Shown here one piece after another: positions 37,798 through 45,927 of a DNA stretch of 64,000 nucleotides (its first letter is position 1; the number at the start of each line of letters is the position of its first letter). The DNA lies in the NCBI RefSeq assembly GCF_901905185.1, contig NZ_CABFMQ020000002.1:84832-148831 (forward strand). Reading direction: 5' to 3'. A program made the translations under genes and the position numbers. The notes beneath the pieces were generated by a model. The model was not told the DNA's origin. It saw only the letters and a program-made list of their open reading frames with translations, and did no database searches. This DNA comes from Methylocella tundrae. Its GTDB lineage: Bacteria > Pseudomonadota > Alphaproteobacteria > Rhizobiales > Beijerinckiaceae.

Positions 37798-39354
37798 TTA
37801 GATCAGGCCGGGTTCGAAGAGAAGATTGTGCATGAGAACGCGAAGGCGGGGTGGACTGACGGGCTTGATAAGCACGGGAAAGCCCTCCGCCTTCACCTGC
37901 GCGATCACACGCGGATCCGTATCAGCGGTAACGATGATGCCCGGCACTGGCCTGCCGAGGATCGCGCGGACGGCGCGAATGATCGAGGTGCCATATTGGC
38001 CGCGCAGATTGTAATCGGCGATGATGAGCTTTGGATCGAGGTTTTCCTCATGCAGCAGGCGTAGCGCCTGGGCCTCGCCTTCGACGGCGTGAACGTCGAC
38101 GCCCCAGCGCTCCAGCAGCTCCTTCATGGCCCGGCGCAGCACGTCGTCGTCCTCGACGAGAAGCGTCGATACGCCGACGAACTCGCCGCCAAGCATCTCG
38201 CTGATTTCCGGTTCGCCGATGGCGCTGTGCCAAACATTGCCGAGCGGAACAACCACCGCGAACACGGTTCCGCGGCCGGGAATTGAGCGCACCGTCACTT
38301 CATGTTTCAGGAGAATGGCGAGGCGCTTCACGATGTTCAGTCCGAGCCCGAGGCCCATCTTCTTCGCGCGCGTCGCGTCCGGCGCCTTGTAGAACTCATC
38401 GAAGATGCGCGGCAAATGCTCGGCCTCGACGCCGCGGCCGGTATCCCAGACCTCAATGCGCAACGAGCGCCCGACATGCCGGCAGCCGACGACGATTCCC
38501 CCATAATCAGTGTAGCGAATGGCGTTGGCGACGAAATTGCTGAGAATGCGCTCGAGCAGCGCCTTGTCCGATGTCACGGCGCCTCGTGGCGCGACGAAGC
38601 GGAGGTCGAGCGCCTTCTCGGCTGCAAGATGCCGGAACTGAACGTTGAGACGCTGGAAGAGATCGACAAGCTGGAAAGTCGTCACGCGCGGTAGAATCTG
38701 GCCAGCGTCAAGCTGTCCGATCTGCAGCAGGGAGCCGAGCAAATCCTCCATGATTGAGACGGCGATCTCCATCACGTGGAGCATGTCGTCGCGCCGGCTC
38801 TTATCCTCCTCGCTCATGCAATTATAGATAAGGATTCGCAAAGTGGCGAGAGGTTGCCGGAGATCGTGGTTCGCCGCGCGCAGGAACCGCGATTTCGCCT
38901 GATCCGTCGTCTCCGCCTGTTCCTTCGCCTGCCGCAGAGCGCGTTCGTTCTGTTTCGCCTTCGAGATGTCATGGATGGTGAGGGCCATGCCGCCGCCGGC
39001 GATAGGCTTTTGCACGACGTCAAGGGTTCGCCCGTCAGCCAGGGCGACCTCGCTTTGTTTGTCGGCCCCGAACTCGGCGTCCTCACCGGCGATCCATGCG
39101 TCGCTCAAGACGGGAAGGAGCCATTCGTTCGACTGCGCGACGCGGCGCAGATAATCAGCGAACAGGATGCCGCTGCCCAGCACCTGACCGCCTGAGCCGA
39201 ATGAGTCGCAGAACGGCCGGTTGGCGTAGCGCAGACGCCGATCGCTCCCCCAAATTGCGATTCCAGTCGCAATGGCGTCGAGGCCGCCGGCGAGCGCGTC
39301 AGAGGCGGCTTGCTGCGCGTCCTTCTCAACCTGCGACGACGCGTCGACCCTCAC
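37798..39354 (-). CDS. Soluble hybrid histidine kinase (PAS-HisKA-HATPase-REC)
   Basis: 518 residues from GTG 39354 (AAGGGACGG upstream). No membrane segment, so cytosolic. A PAS-like domain (about 20-130: GIAIWGSDRRLRYANRPF, MALTIHDISKAK) is followed by a dimerisation helix with the phospho-acceptor His163 in AANHDLRQPLATLR. An ATPase domain (NFVANAIRYTDYGG, IEVWDTGRGVE, GLGLGLNIVKR) follows, then a C-terminal receiver (LLVEDDDVLRRA, IADYNLRGQYG, IVTADTD, VLIKPVSP). Kinases with the HDLRQPL motif usually have C-terminal receivers and pair with NarL-type regulators, as here: the response-regulator gene lies 13 bases upstream. The signal probably comes from a cytosolic partner, possibly the AmiC-like protein encoded downstream (inference). 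Confidence 0.88.
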   Translation of the reverse strand: MRVDASSQVEKDAQQAASDALAGGLDAIATGIAIWGSDRRLRYANRPFCDSFGSGGQVLGSGILFADYLRRVAQSNEWLLPVLSDAWIAGEDAEFGADKQSEVALADGRTLDVVQKPIAGGGMALTIHDISKAKQNERALRQAKEQAETTDQAKSRFLRAANHDLRQPLATLRILIYNCMSEEDKSRRDDMLHVMEIAVSIMEDLLGSLLQIGQLDAGQILPRVTTFQLVDLFQRLNVQFRHLAAEKALDLRFVAPRGAVTSDKALLERILSNFVANAIRYTDYGGIVVGCRHVGRSLRIEVWDTGRGVEAEHLPRIFDEFYKAPDATRAKKMGLGLGLNIVKRLAILLKHEVTVRSIPGRGTVFAVVVPLGNVWHSAIGEPEISEMLGGEFVGVSTLLVEDDDVLRRAMKELLERWGVDVHAVEGEAQALRLLHEENLDPKLIIADYNLRGQYGTSIIRAVRAILGRPVPGIIVTADTDPRVIAQVKAEGFPVLIKPVSPPRLRVLMHNLLFEPGLI

Positions 39355-39367
39355 TCGACCCGTCCCT

Positions 39368-40027
39368 TCAGCGTTCGCTCAACTTCGCGTCATTGACCAC
39401 ATTGACAGCGTAGTGGATCGTCGCCGAGCGATCCGCAAGCCCGAGTTTCTTCATCATATTGCCAAGGTGCACGCGAACCGTATGGCTCGTCAGGCTGAGA
39501 TCGCAGGCGATCCGCTTGACCGAATAGCCTTTTCCGAGCAGCGAAAGGACGTCACGCTCCCGATTGGTGAGCAGATCGACGCTGGGCTCGCCCGCCGCAT
39601 CCGGCGCCGCGCGCTGCGCCCCGTTCGAGGACTGTTTAATAATCCGGCGTGGAAATGAGACTTCGCCCGCGAGAACGCGTTCGAATGCGCGCTCGACCTC
39701 GGCGCCGCTGGCCGACTTCGGGATATAGCCGATAACGCCCTGCTCGACCGAACGAATCACGTGCTCGACATCCTCATGCACTGAAACGACGACGATCGGC
39801 ACTTCGGGAAACTCGGTTCTCAGCCTATGCAGGCCCGTGAATGCGTCAAAACCGGGCATGATGAGATCGACAAGCAAGAGGTCCATGTCGGGATGCTCGC
39901 GCAAGGTCGTGATCGCTTCGTCGAATGTCGCAGCTTCGAAGACGGCCAGCTGCTTTTGCAGGCGTTGCATGACCTGTTTCAGTGATTCTCTCACGACCCA
40001 GTGATCGTCGGCGATCAGAACTTTCAT
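39368..40027 (-). CDS. NarL/FixJ-family response regulator
   Basis: 219 residues from ATG 40027. The receiver domain has the acidic pair IADDH and the phospho-acceptor Asp54 in LLLVDLIMPGF, with VSVHED and YIPKSASG completing it. The LuxR-type DNA-binding domain covers about 150-212 (LLTNRERDVLSLLGKGYSVK, HTVRVHLGNMMKKLGL). First gene of the regulatory set and divergent from the second amide importer, whose promoter it probably controls. An inverted repeat lies 64-86 bases upstream of its start. Confidence 0.9.
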   Translation of the reverse strand: MKVLIADDHWVVRESLKQVMQRLQKQLAVFEAATFDEAITTLREHPDMDLLLVDLIMPGFDAFTGLHRLRTEFPEVPIVVVSVHEDVEHVIRSVEQGVIGYIPKSASGAEVERAFERVLAGEVSFPRRIIKQSSNGAQRAAPDAAGEPSVDLLTNRERDVLSLLGKGYSVKRIACDLSLTSHTVRVHLGNMMKKLGLADRSATIHYAVNVVNDAKLSER

Positions 40028-40090
40028 CTTATAGGTCTCAAAGGCGCTCAAAGGTGGGGCGCGGAGCCGAAGACGACAAAGGCGTGCGAC

Positions 40091-40113
40091 TCAACGCATC
40101 ATTCGCGCGTTGA
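40091..40113. promoter_or_regulatory. Inverted repeat upstream of the response-regulator gene
   Basis: TCAACGC and GCGTTGA, perfect seven-base arms around a nine-base centre, 64-86 bases before the response-regulator ATG. Could be an autoregulatory site; no direct evidence. Confidence 0.35.
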
Positions 40114-40335
40114 ATGTTGTGGTTTCTATCATAGCAGGCCGCGACCGAAAAGCGCGCACCCAAAAGCGTCATCTGTCCAAACATCTAGGCATTCCAACTA
40201 GACACATGTGGCGAGGCGCGTCCAGCCAAATGCCGAATCCCCGCCGAACATTGGGTAACTCTTAGGCACACTGGCGCACATTGCGGCTATCATTGCTTCA
40301 TAAGAAATATTTTTCATCATTACGCAAGCTTTTGC

Positions 40336-40365
40336 TTGACGCTGCAAGCGCCAGCCACTTAACAT
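40336..40365 (+). promoter_or_regulatory. Possible sigma-70 type promoter of the second amide operon
   Basis: TTGACG and TAACAT are separated by 18 bases, about 125 bases before the binding-protein ATG at 40489. It matches the usual vegetative consensus well. A CCTAG motif lies immediately downstream of the -10 element, where a bound regulator would block or modulate initiation. Confidence 0.4.
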
Positions 40366-40488
40366 CCTAGACGAAACAGCAACAACATACAATTAGCATT
40401 AGGACATATTGGCTAGCTCGGGGCCGGCCTCTCAAAAGAGGAAGCGCGCGCACGCCACAAACAAACATTCCGCAAGAGGGGTAGGGAT

Positions 40489-41784
40489 ATGGTTCGAAAG
40501 ATCAATCGGAGAGAGGTCGTACTCAGCGCAGCCGCGGGGGCGGCGGCGACGATATTTCCCGCTCCTTATATTTCCAAAGGCTTCGCGCTCGACTCGAAGC
40601 CGATCGTACTGGGCGTGCCGACATCACAAACCGCGGCGGCCGGCGTCGCCGACGATCTCGACCATCTCAACGGCACGACTCTCGCGATGGAGGAGATCAA
40701 CGCCGCCGGAGGCATTCTCGGTCGCCCGCTGAAGCTCTTCGTCACGGACGTCGACAAGCTCTCGCCCGAAAGCTGCCAGCAGGCCATCGCAGCCTGCGTC
40801 GACGCAAAGGTGGATGCGATCTCCAACGCATTCCTCTTCGTTCCAATCCCTGCGATGGACGCCTCGGCCAAATACAAATGCCCTTACCTGCAGGGCAACA
40901 CACAGCGCGCCGCCACCGAGGCGTTCAAGGCCAATCCCACGAAGTACAGCCATATCTTCCAGACCGATCCGTCGGAAGTTCACTACGGCTACACCTATCC
41001 GGTCTGGCTCAAGGCGATGGAGGACTCCGGCGCCTGGAAGCCAAAGAATCGCAAGGTGCACATTGTTCAGGAGCAGGTCGCCTACTGCCAGACCATCTCC
41101 AAGGCGGCGCAGCAGGCGCTGAAGAACAGCAACTTTGAGCTCGCCGCGGTCACGGACATTCAATTTCCGGTGCAGGACTGGAGTCCCGTCATCGAAAAGC
41201 TCAAGCAGACCGACGCGGGCGCGATCATGATCGACCATTGGGTCGCGGCCGAATATGCAGCTTTCTGCAAGCAATTCGTCGCCGATCCGGTGAAGGACTC
41301 GCTCGTCTATCTGCAATATGGCCCCTCCCAACCGGAATTCCTGACGCTCGCCGGCGAAGCCGCCAATGGCTTTTGCTGGAGCACCGTGCTCGGCGTCTAC
41401 GCCGATGAACGCGGCAACGCCTTCCGCGCCAAATACAAGAAGCGCTTTCCCGGCGTCATGGGGCTCGTCTACACCGGCAACGGCTATGACATCGCCCATT
41501 ATCTGAAAGCCGCATGGGAGGCGACGGGAGATCCCTCGAACTTCAAGGCGGTCTGCGATTGGGTGCGGGCCAACCCCTATCGCGGCGTCTGCGGCTACAT
41601 GGACATGCGCAACGAATATCAGGAAGCCGCCCACTATCCGGACGATGGTCATCCCGTCTCGGCGTCAGAACTCGAAAAGGGCATGAGCCAGCTCTACGTC
41701 CAGGTTCAGAACGCCGAGCACAAAATCATCTATCCCTACGACATCAAGCAATCGAAACTGCAGCCGGCGCCATGGTGGGGATGA
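40489..41784 (+). CDS. ABC transporter binding protein of the second amide importer
   Basis: 431 residues with a twin-arginine-like signal (KINRREVVLSAAAGAAATIF, cleavage near KGFA). Type I binding fold: EEINAAGGILGRPLKLFVTD, AISNAFLFVPIPAMD, QYGPSQPEFLTLAGEAANG. It belongs to the UrtA/AmiC/LivK group but is distinct from the urtA-type protein at 32386. Its nearest relative in the window appears to be the signal-less AmiC-like protein at 36423, so importer and sensor may recognise the same ligand (inference). It opens the operon that ends with the fused permease and the second DMFase-like large subunit. Confidence 0.87.
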   Translation: MVRKINRREVVLSAAAGAAATIFPAPYISKGFALDSKPIVLGVPTSQTAAAGVADDLDHLNGTTLAMEEINAAGGILGRPLKLFVTDVDKLSPESCQQAIAACVDAKVDAISNAFLFVPIPAMDASAKYKCPYLQGNTQRAATEAFKANPTKYSHIFQTDPSEVHYGYTYPVWLKAMEDSGAWKPKNRKVHIVQEQVAYCQTISKAAQQALKNSNFELAAVTDIQFPVQDWSPVIEKLKQTDAGAIMIDHWVAAEYAAFCKQFVADPVKDSLVYLQYGPSQPEFLTLAGEAANGFCWSTVLGVYADERGNAFRAKYKKRFPGVMGLVYTGNGYDIAHYLKAAWEATGDPSNFKAVCDWVRANPYRGVCGYMDMRNEYQEAAHYPDDGHPVSASELEKGMSQLYVQVQNAEHKIIYPYDIKQSKLQPAPWWG

Positions 41785-42545
41785 CAATGGCGCTATCTGG
41801 CGCAGGCAACGCGGGCGCCCCGCTTTTTGCATGCCGGAACATCCATCTCGATCTCGGCGGGCGGCAGATTCTTCACGGCGTCAGCCTCGACGTGCGCCGT
41901 GGTGAAGTGCTCGGCGTCATAGGCCCGAACGGAGCCGGCAAGACCAGCCTGTTTGAAGTGTTGTCCGGCCGTATCCAGCCAAAGAGCGGCGAGGTTCTGT
42001 TCAAGGGCGAGAACATCACGCGCCTGCCGTTGCACGCACGCGCGCGGCTTGGCGTAGGGCGCACCTACCAGACGCCTGTCGTGCCAGACGAACTCACCGT
42101 CGGCGAGACGTTCAAAGCGGCGCGTCAGGCCTATAAGCCATATCTCACTCGCTTCGACGCCGAATATGGCGCCGAACTTGTCGGCCTGCGCGTACGCGAC
42201 GACGAGCCAACGTCTCAACTCGAAACGCTGAACCGCCGCAAGCTTCTCCTCGCCTGTCTGTTGATGCGCCGCCCTCCCCTCCTCCTGATGGATGAGCCAG
42301 CCGCCGGGCTGATCAATTCGGAAGTCGACGAGATCGATCACCTGATCCGCCTTCTCTCCAAGGAAATGGAGGTTGCAATTATCATCGTCGAACACCGCAT
42401 CGAGCTTCTGGAAACAATCGCCGACCGCGTGATGGTGATGGACGCCGGCGAAATCATTTCGCAAGGCTCGCTCAAGGACATCCTCGCTGATCCGCGCGTT
42501 CACGCAGCCTATTTCGAAAATGTCGAAGAGGGAGCGCTGGAATGA
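41781..42545 (+). CDS. ABC transporter ATPase, LivG type, with degenerate signature motif
   Basis: 254 residues from ATG 41781, overlapping the previous stop (ATGA). Walker A IGPNGAGKTSLF (48-55), the LivG block GVGRTYQTPVVPDELTVGE, Walker B LLLMDEPAAGLI and H-loop IIVEHRIELLE are intact. The ABC signature, normally LSxGQ or LPYGxQ before RRLxIA, reads LETLNRRKLLLA, without the serine and glycine that contact ATP. One of the two ATP sites of the LivG-LivF dimer should therefore be impaired. Confidence 0.87.
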   Translation: MTMALSGAGNAGAPLFACRNIHLDLGGRQILHGVSLDVRRGEVLGVIGPNGAGKTSLFEVLSGRIQPKSGEVLFKGENITRLPLHARARLGVGRTYQTPVVPDELTVGETFKAARQAYKPYLTRFDAEYGAELVGLRVRDDEPTSQLETLNRRKLLLACLLMRRPPLLLMDEPAAGLINSEVDEIDHLIRLLSKEMEVAIIIVEHRIELLETIADRVMVMDAGEIISQGSLKDILADPRVHAAYFENVEEGALE

Positions 42546-42561
42546 CGCGCGATGCGACCCC

Positions 42562-43287
42562 ATGATAGAGAAACGCGAGGTGTTGAACGTCAAGGGTCTA
42601 TCCGCCGGCTACGGGCCGATGCGGGTCATCCATGATCTCGATTTCATCATCTACTCCGGCGAGCGCGTCGGACTTGTTGGCCTCAACGGTCACGGCAAAT
42701 CGACGCTTTTCTACGCGATCGCGGGACTGACCGGATGGCAGCGCGGCTCCATCCGTTTGAATGGCGCGGAAGTCGGTCGGACGCGAAGCCAGGGACCCGG
42801 CCGCTACACCCATCTCGTCGTGCGGCAGGGCCTCGCCCTGATCCCGCAAGGCGACGAAATCTTTCACGGCCTGTCGGTTGAGGATCACCTCGATTCCGGC
42901 GCCTTCACGCCGCGCGCCTGGAAGGAACGGGGAGAGAGAAAGAAACGCATCCTCGAAATCTTTCCGCCGCTCAAAAAGCTGATGCGCGTTCCTGTCGGAC
43001 GCCTTTCAGGCGGCGAACGGCGCATGGTGTCGATCGGCCGCGGCCTGATGGCCGAGGCCTCGCTGTTTCTCGTCGACGAACCGTCGCTGGGTCTTGCGCC
43101 AAAAATCGGCAAAGGCGTGATGGACGCGTTGATGAGCGTCGATCTCGGCGCGTCCGCCATGGTGATCGCCGAACAGAATGTCGCGCTGCTCGAAGGCCGC
43201 GTCGATCGCATCATAGGCATGCATGTCGGAAAACTGAAGGGAGAGGCTTCGGCCACTTTCGGATTCCAGACCAAGCGGGAGCTTTGA
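42562..43287 (+). CDS. ABC transporter ATPase, LivF type
   Basis: 241 residues from ATG 42562; an in-frame ATG at 42520 inside the previous gene is an alternative, and neither has a strong ribosome binding site. Walker A VGLNGHGKSTLF, LIPQGDEIFHGLSVED, a complete signature RLSGGERRMVSIG, Walker B LFLVDEPSLGLAP and Q/H-loop IAEQNVALL. It contributes the only intact signature of the heterodimer. The stop overlaps a possible TTG start of the next permease. Confidence 0.87.
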   Translation: MIEKREVLNVKGLSAGYGPMRVIHDLDFIIYSGERVGLVGLNGHGKSTLFYAIAGLTGWQRGSIRLNGAEVGRTRSQGPGRYTHLVVRQGLALIPQGDEIFHGLSVEDHLDSGAFTPRAWKERGERKKRILEIFPPLKKLMRVPVGRLSGGERRMVSIGRGLMAEASLFLVDEPSLGLAPKIGKGVMDALMSVDLGASAMVIAEQNVALLEGRVDRIIGMHVGKLKGEASATFGFQTKREL

Positions 43288-43295
43288 TCTTTAGC

Positions 43296-44177
43296 ATGGA
43301 TTTCGGCTTCATCCTCATCAACGCCATCGTTCTCGCATGCATCTATGGCACGCTTGCGATCGGCATATCGATCACATGGTCGAGCGTCGGCCTCATCAAC
43401 CTCGCCTATGGCTTCATCTTCGCCGCGGCCGGCTATGGCGCATGGCTCTGCGCGCAATATGTTTCAACCTATGGCGCCGTCGTGCTGATCGCCGGCATAT
43501 TGACTGGCGCCGCTGCGGGGCTGCTCGTCTGCGCGCTCGCCTTCATCCCGATACATGACAAGCCTAATTTCACTGTGCGCGGCTTGATCGCGACGCTTGC
43601 CATCAATCTTATCGGGACGCAGTCGCTGATGTGGTGGTTTGGGCCGCGCGCCAAAAACCTGCCTGAGATCTTCGGCTCGTGGAAGATCCGTTTCGGCCAT
43701 GTGGTGCTAACCGCGGATAAGGTCGGCAACATCCTCACCTCGATCATCGTTGTCGCGGCTGTCCTGCAATGGATGCGCTCGAGCCGGCGCGGCCTCGAAA
43801 TTCGCGCCATGATGATGAATCCGCACGCGGCTGCAATCGTCGGCATCGGAGTGAGGCGCACCGGCTTCTACGTCATGGCGATCACGGGAGGACTTGCAGG
43901 GCTCGCCGCCGTCCTGCTGTCTCAGACCTATTACATTTCGCCGTTCGGGGGCCTGACGCCGATGATCAAGGGCGTCAGCATCGCGCTTTGCGGCGGTCTC
44001 GGAAGCGTCCGCGGCGCCGTCATCGCGGCCATCCTTCTTGGCCTCAACGAAGCGTTCACCAGCGTCGCTCTTGGCGGCCAATATGTACTGATCACCCAGT
44101 TCGTCCTCATCATCCTGATTCTGCTGGTTCGCCCCCGCGGCATCGCCGGCATCCTCGACAAAGCGCGGGAAGCTTGA
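43296..44177 (+). CDS. ABC transporter permease, LivH type
   Basis: 293 residues from ATG 43296; a TTG at 43284 that overlaps the LivF stop would add four residues. Eight or so membrane segments, with GISITWSSVGLINLAYGFIF near the N-terminus, NFTVRGLIATLAINLIGTQS, and the coupling loop MMNPHAAAIVGIGVRRTGFY. Partner of the fused LivM-type permease four bases downstream. Confidence 0.87.
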   Translation: MDFGFILINAIVLACIYGTLAIGISITWSSVGLINLAYGFIFAAAGYGAWLCAQYVSTYGAVVLIAGILTGAAAGLLVCALAFIPIHDKPNFTVRGLIATLAINLIGTQSLMWWFGPRAKNLPEIFGSWKIRFGHVVLTADKVGNILTSIIVVAAVLQWMRSSRRGLEIRAMMMNPHAAAIVGIGVRRTGFYVMAITGGLAGLAAVLLSQTYYISPFGGLTPMIKGVSIALCGGLGSVRGAVIAAILLGLNEAFTSVALGGQYVLITQFVLIILILLVRPRGIAGILDKAREA

Positions 44178-44181
44178 ACAC

Positions 44182-45819
44182 ATGACCAATTCCTGGCGCA
44201 ATCCGCTTTATCTTTGGGACGTCGAAAACGCCGTCGAGGAATTGCCGACGGGCGATTACGTCAGCCCTCAAGACATTTGGGACAAGACGCGGGGCTCGAG
44301 GGTTCCAATGCTCCCGGTCGGGCGCCTGCGCTACTACTACAAATGGCCAGGTCACGGCGGCGCCTTGTGGAGCCGCCTGCGCTATTGGCCGACCCGGCGC
44401 CGCATGCTGAACATTCGCGGCGAGTACAATGCAAAGACGATGCGTCGAGAGAAGACCATCGTCGACAAGCGCCCCATCTGGTGGCTGCTTGGTCTTGTGG
44501 CGTTTGCGCTGGCGCCCCTCGTCATACCCGGAGACATGGCCAACACGCTGCTGACAGCCGGCGCGACCTTCGCCATTTACGCCGCGATCAATCTATGCTG
44601 GATGCTGATTATCGGCACGGCGGGAATCTATTCGCTGGCGACCTACGCCGTCGTCGGCGCGGCCGCCTTCGGCTCGGCATATCTCTCCATCCAATACGGC
44701 GTGCCCTGGTACGCACTGCCCTTTATCGGGGCTGTGATTGGGCTGGTCGCCGGCCTGTTCATCGCAATCCCGGCCATACGGCTCGACGGATTCTATTACG
44801 CGCTGCTCACCATCGGCCTCAATGAGCTGTGCCGTGTCTACACATTGCAATCGAAGCTGTTCGGATCCTCCACCGGAGGCCTTTACGGCGCAGACACCTA
44901 CATCCCGCAAAATTGGAATCAGCAGAGCCAATCCCTGCTCGCCTATTACGTCTGCTTCATTTTGATGATGATGGCGCTCTGCCTCTATCGTCTGATCAAC
45001 GGCAGGCGGATTGGACGGATTCTGCGAATGGCGCCGGAGAAGCGAGAGGCCTTCGCCGAGGCGACCGGCGTCGACTATCGCCGGGCCCGTATCCAGGTAT
45101 TCGTCATATCCTCGATCGCGCTCGGCTTCATCGGCGGCTTTTACTCAGCGCATTACCGCGGCGTCGCCTTTTCGATCTTCAGTTTCGACACGGTTCTGCT
45201 TGGTCTCGCGATGCTGGTCATCGGCGGCCTCGGGCGCGCCGAAGGCGCCGTCGTCGGCACCGCGATCGTCGTGTTCCTCGACAAGGTTTTGATCTTTTTA
45301 GGTCCGATCAGACTGCTCATCATCGGCCTCATCATGCTCGGCGCCGTGCTGTTTCTGCGCGGCGGCCTGTTTGGGATAAAGGCCCAGTTCCGCGCCTGGC
45401 GCGACAAGAAGAAAAGCGAAAGGCGTTCGACGCGCGCCGAGAAAGGAGGCGAGATGTTGCCTGAGGAAGCCACAGAGACAAAGAACAAAGATCTGCTGTA
45501 CTGGCGCCGCTACGACAAAATGCAGCGCGACTATCTGAAGGCGCTGATTTCGCCCGAGCTCATCGCGGAGCACGAGCGCAGCCCCCTCGGCCAGCATAGC
45601 GAGGCGCTTGAACGTCTTCTGCTCTACTTCCGTCGCGCGCCTCAGGCGGACAAATATGCGATCACAGTCGTCGAGCCATTCAAAGCCTACCGCATCGTCG
45701 CTCTCTCCGGGCATCGCGGCGTCGCCCCCCGCGTCGTGGAGGACAAGATCTACGCCTCTCAGAACGACGCCTATCATGGCGTGTTTTTGCGCCGCGTGCA
45801 GGATTTGCTCGAATCCTGA
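44182..45819 (+). CDS. LivM-type permease fused to a DMFase small-subunit-like domain
   Basis: 545 residues, about 200 more than a normal LivM. Residues 1-97 form a polar, Trp/Tyr/Arg-rich cytosolic extension (YYYKWPGHGGALWSRLRYWP) with no known domain. Residues 98-400 are the permease, with GTAGIYSLATYAVVGAAAFG, AIRLDGFYYALLTIGLNELC and a coupling loop around RMAPEKREAFAEATGVDYRR. A charged linker (about 402-436) leads to a C-terminal domain (437-545). Its last 70 residues align closely with the DMFase small subunit encoded at 28227: RLLLYFRRAP, YRIVALSGHRGVAPRVVEDK and FLRRVQDLLES match LRRVLLRMRG, WRIARLSGIRGVPPKFIDDT and FLMRLEELSES. The next gene, 108 bases on, is a DMFase-like large subunit and no free small subunit lies nearby. 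The fusion would hold the enzyme at the inner face of the transporter (inference). Confidence 0.88.
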   Translation: MTNSWRNPLYLWDVENAVEELPTGDYVSPQDIWDKTRGSRVPMLPVGRLRYYYKWPGHGGALWSRLRYWPTRRRMLNIRGEYNAKTMRREKTIVDKRPIWWLLGLVAFALAPLVIPGDMANTLLTAGATFAIYAAINLCWMLIIGTAGIYSLATYAVVGAAAFGSAYLSIQYGVPWYALPFIGAVIGLVAGLFIAIPAIRLDGFYYALLTIGLNELCRVYTLQSKLFGSSTGGLYGADTYIPQNWNQQSQSLLAYYVCFILMMMALCLYRLINGRRIGRILRMAPEKREAFAEATGVDYRRARIQVFVISSIALGFIGGFYSAHYRGVAFSIFSFDTVLLGLAMLVIGGLGRAEGAVVGTAIVVFLDKVLIFLGPIRLLIIGLIMLGAVLFLRGGLFGIKAQFRAWRDKKKSERRSTRAEKGGEMLPEEATETKNKDLLYWRRYDKMQRDYLKALISPELIAEHERSPLGQHSEALERLLLYFRRAPQADKYAITVVEPFKAYRIVALSGHRGVAPRVVEDKIYASQNDAYHGVFLRRVQDLLES

Positions 45820-45927
45820 CGCGCCATCGCCCCTTCGGCTGTGCGCCTGATTGAGACAAGCGAGGCCTCGCTTTATCCCAATCGAATCACGCGCGCCGCC
45901 CCTTTGAAACTCGTTTCGGATTGCCCC

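Larger units (their letters stand above)
40028..40488. other. Divergent control region between the two-component genes and the second amide operon
   Basis: About 460 bases, noticeably AT-richer than its surroundings. It holds the inverted repeat at 40091-40113, a possible -35/-10 pair at 40336-40365 and two CTAG-containing motifs (CATCTAGG near 40178 and CATCCTAG near 40364). No gene is seen on either strand. Confidence 0.6.
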
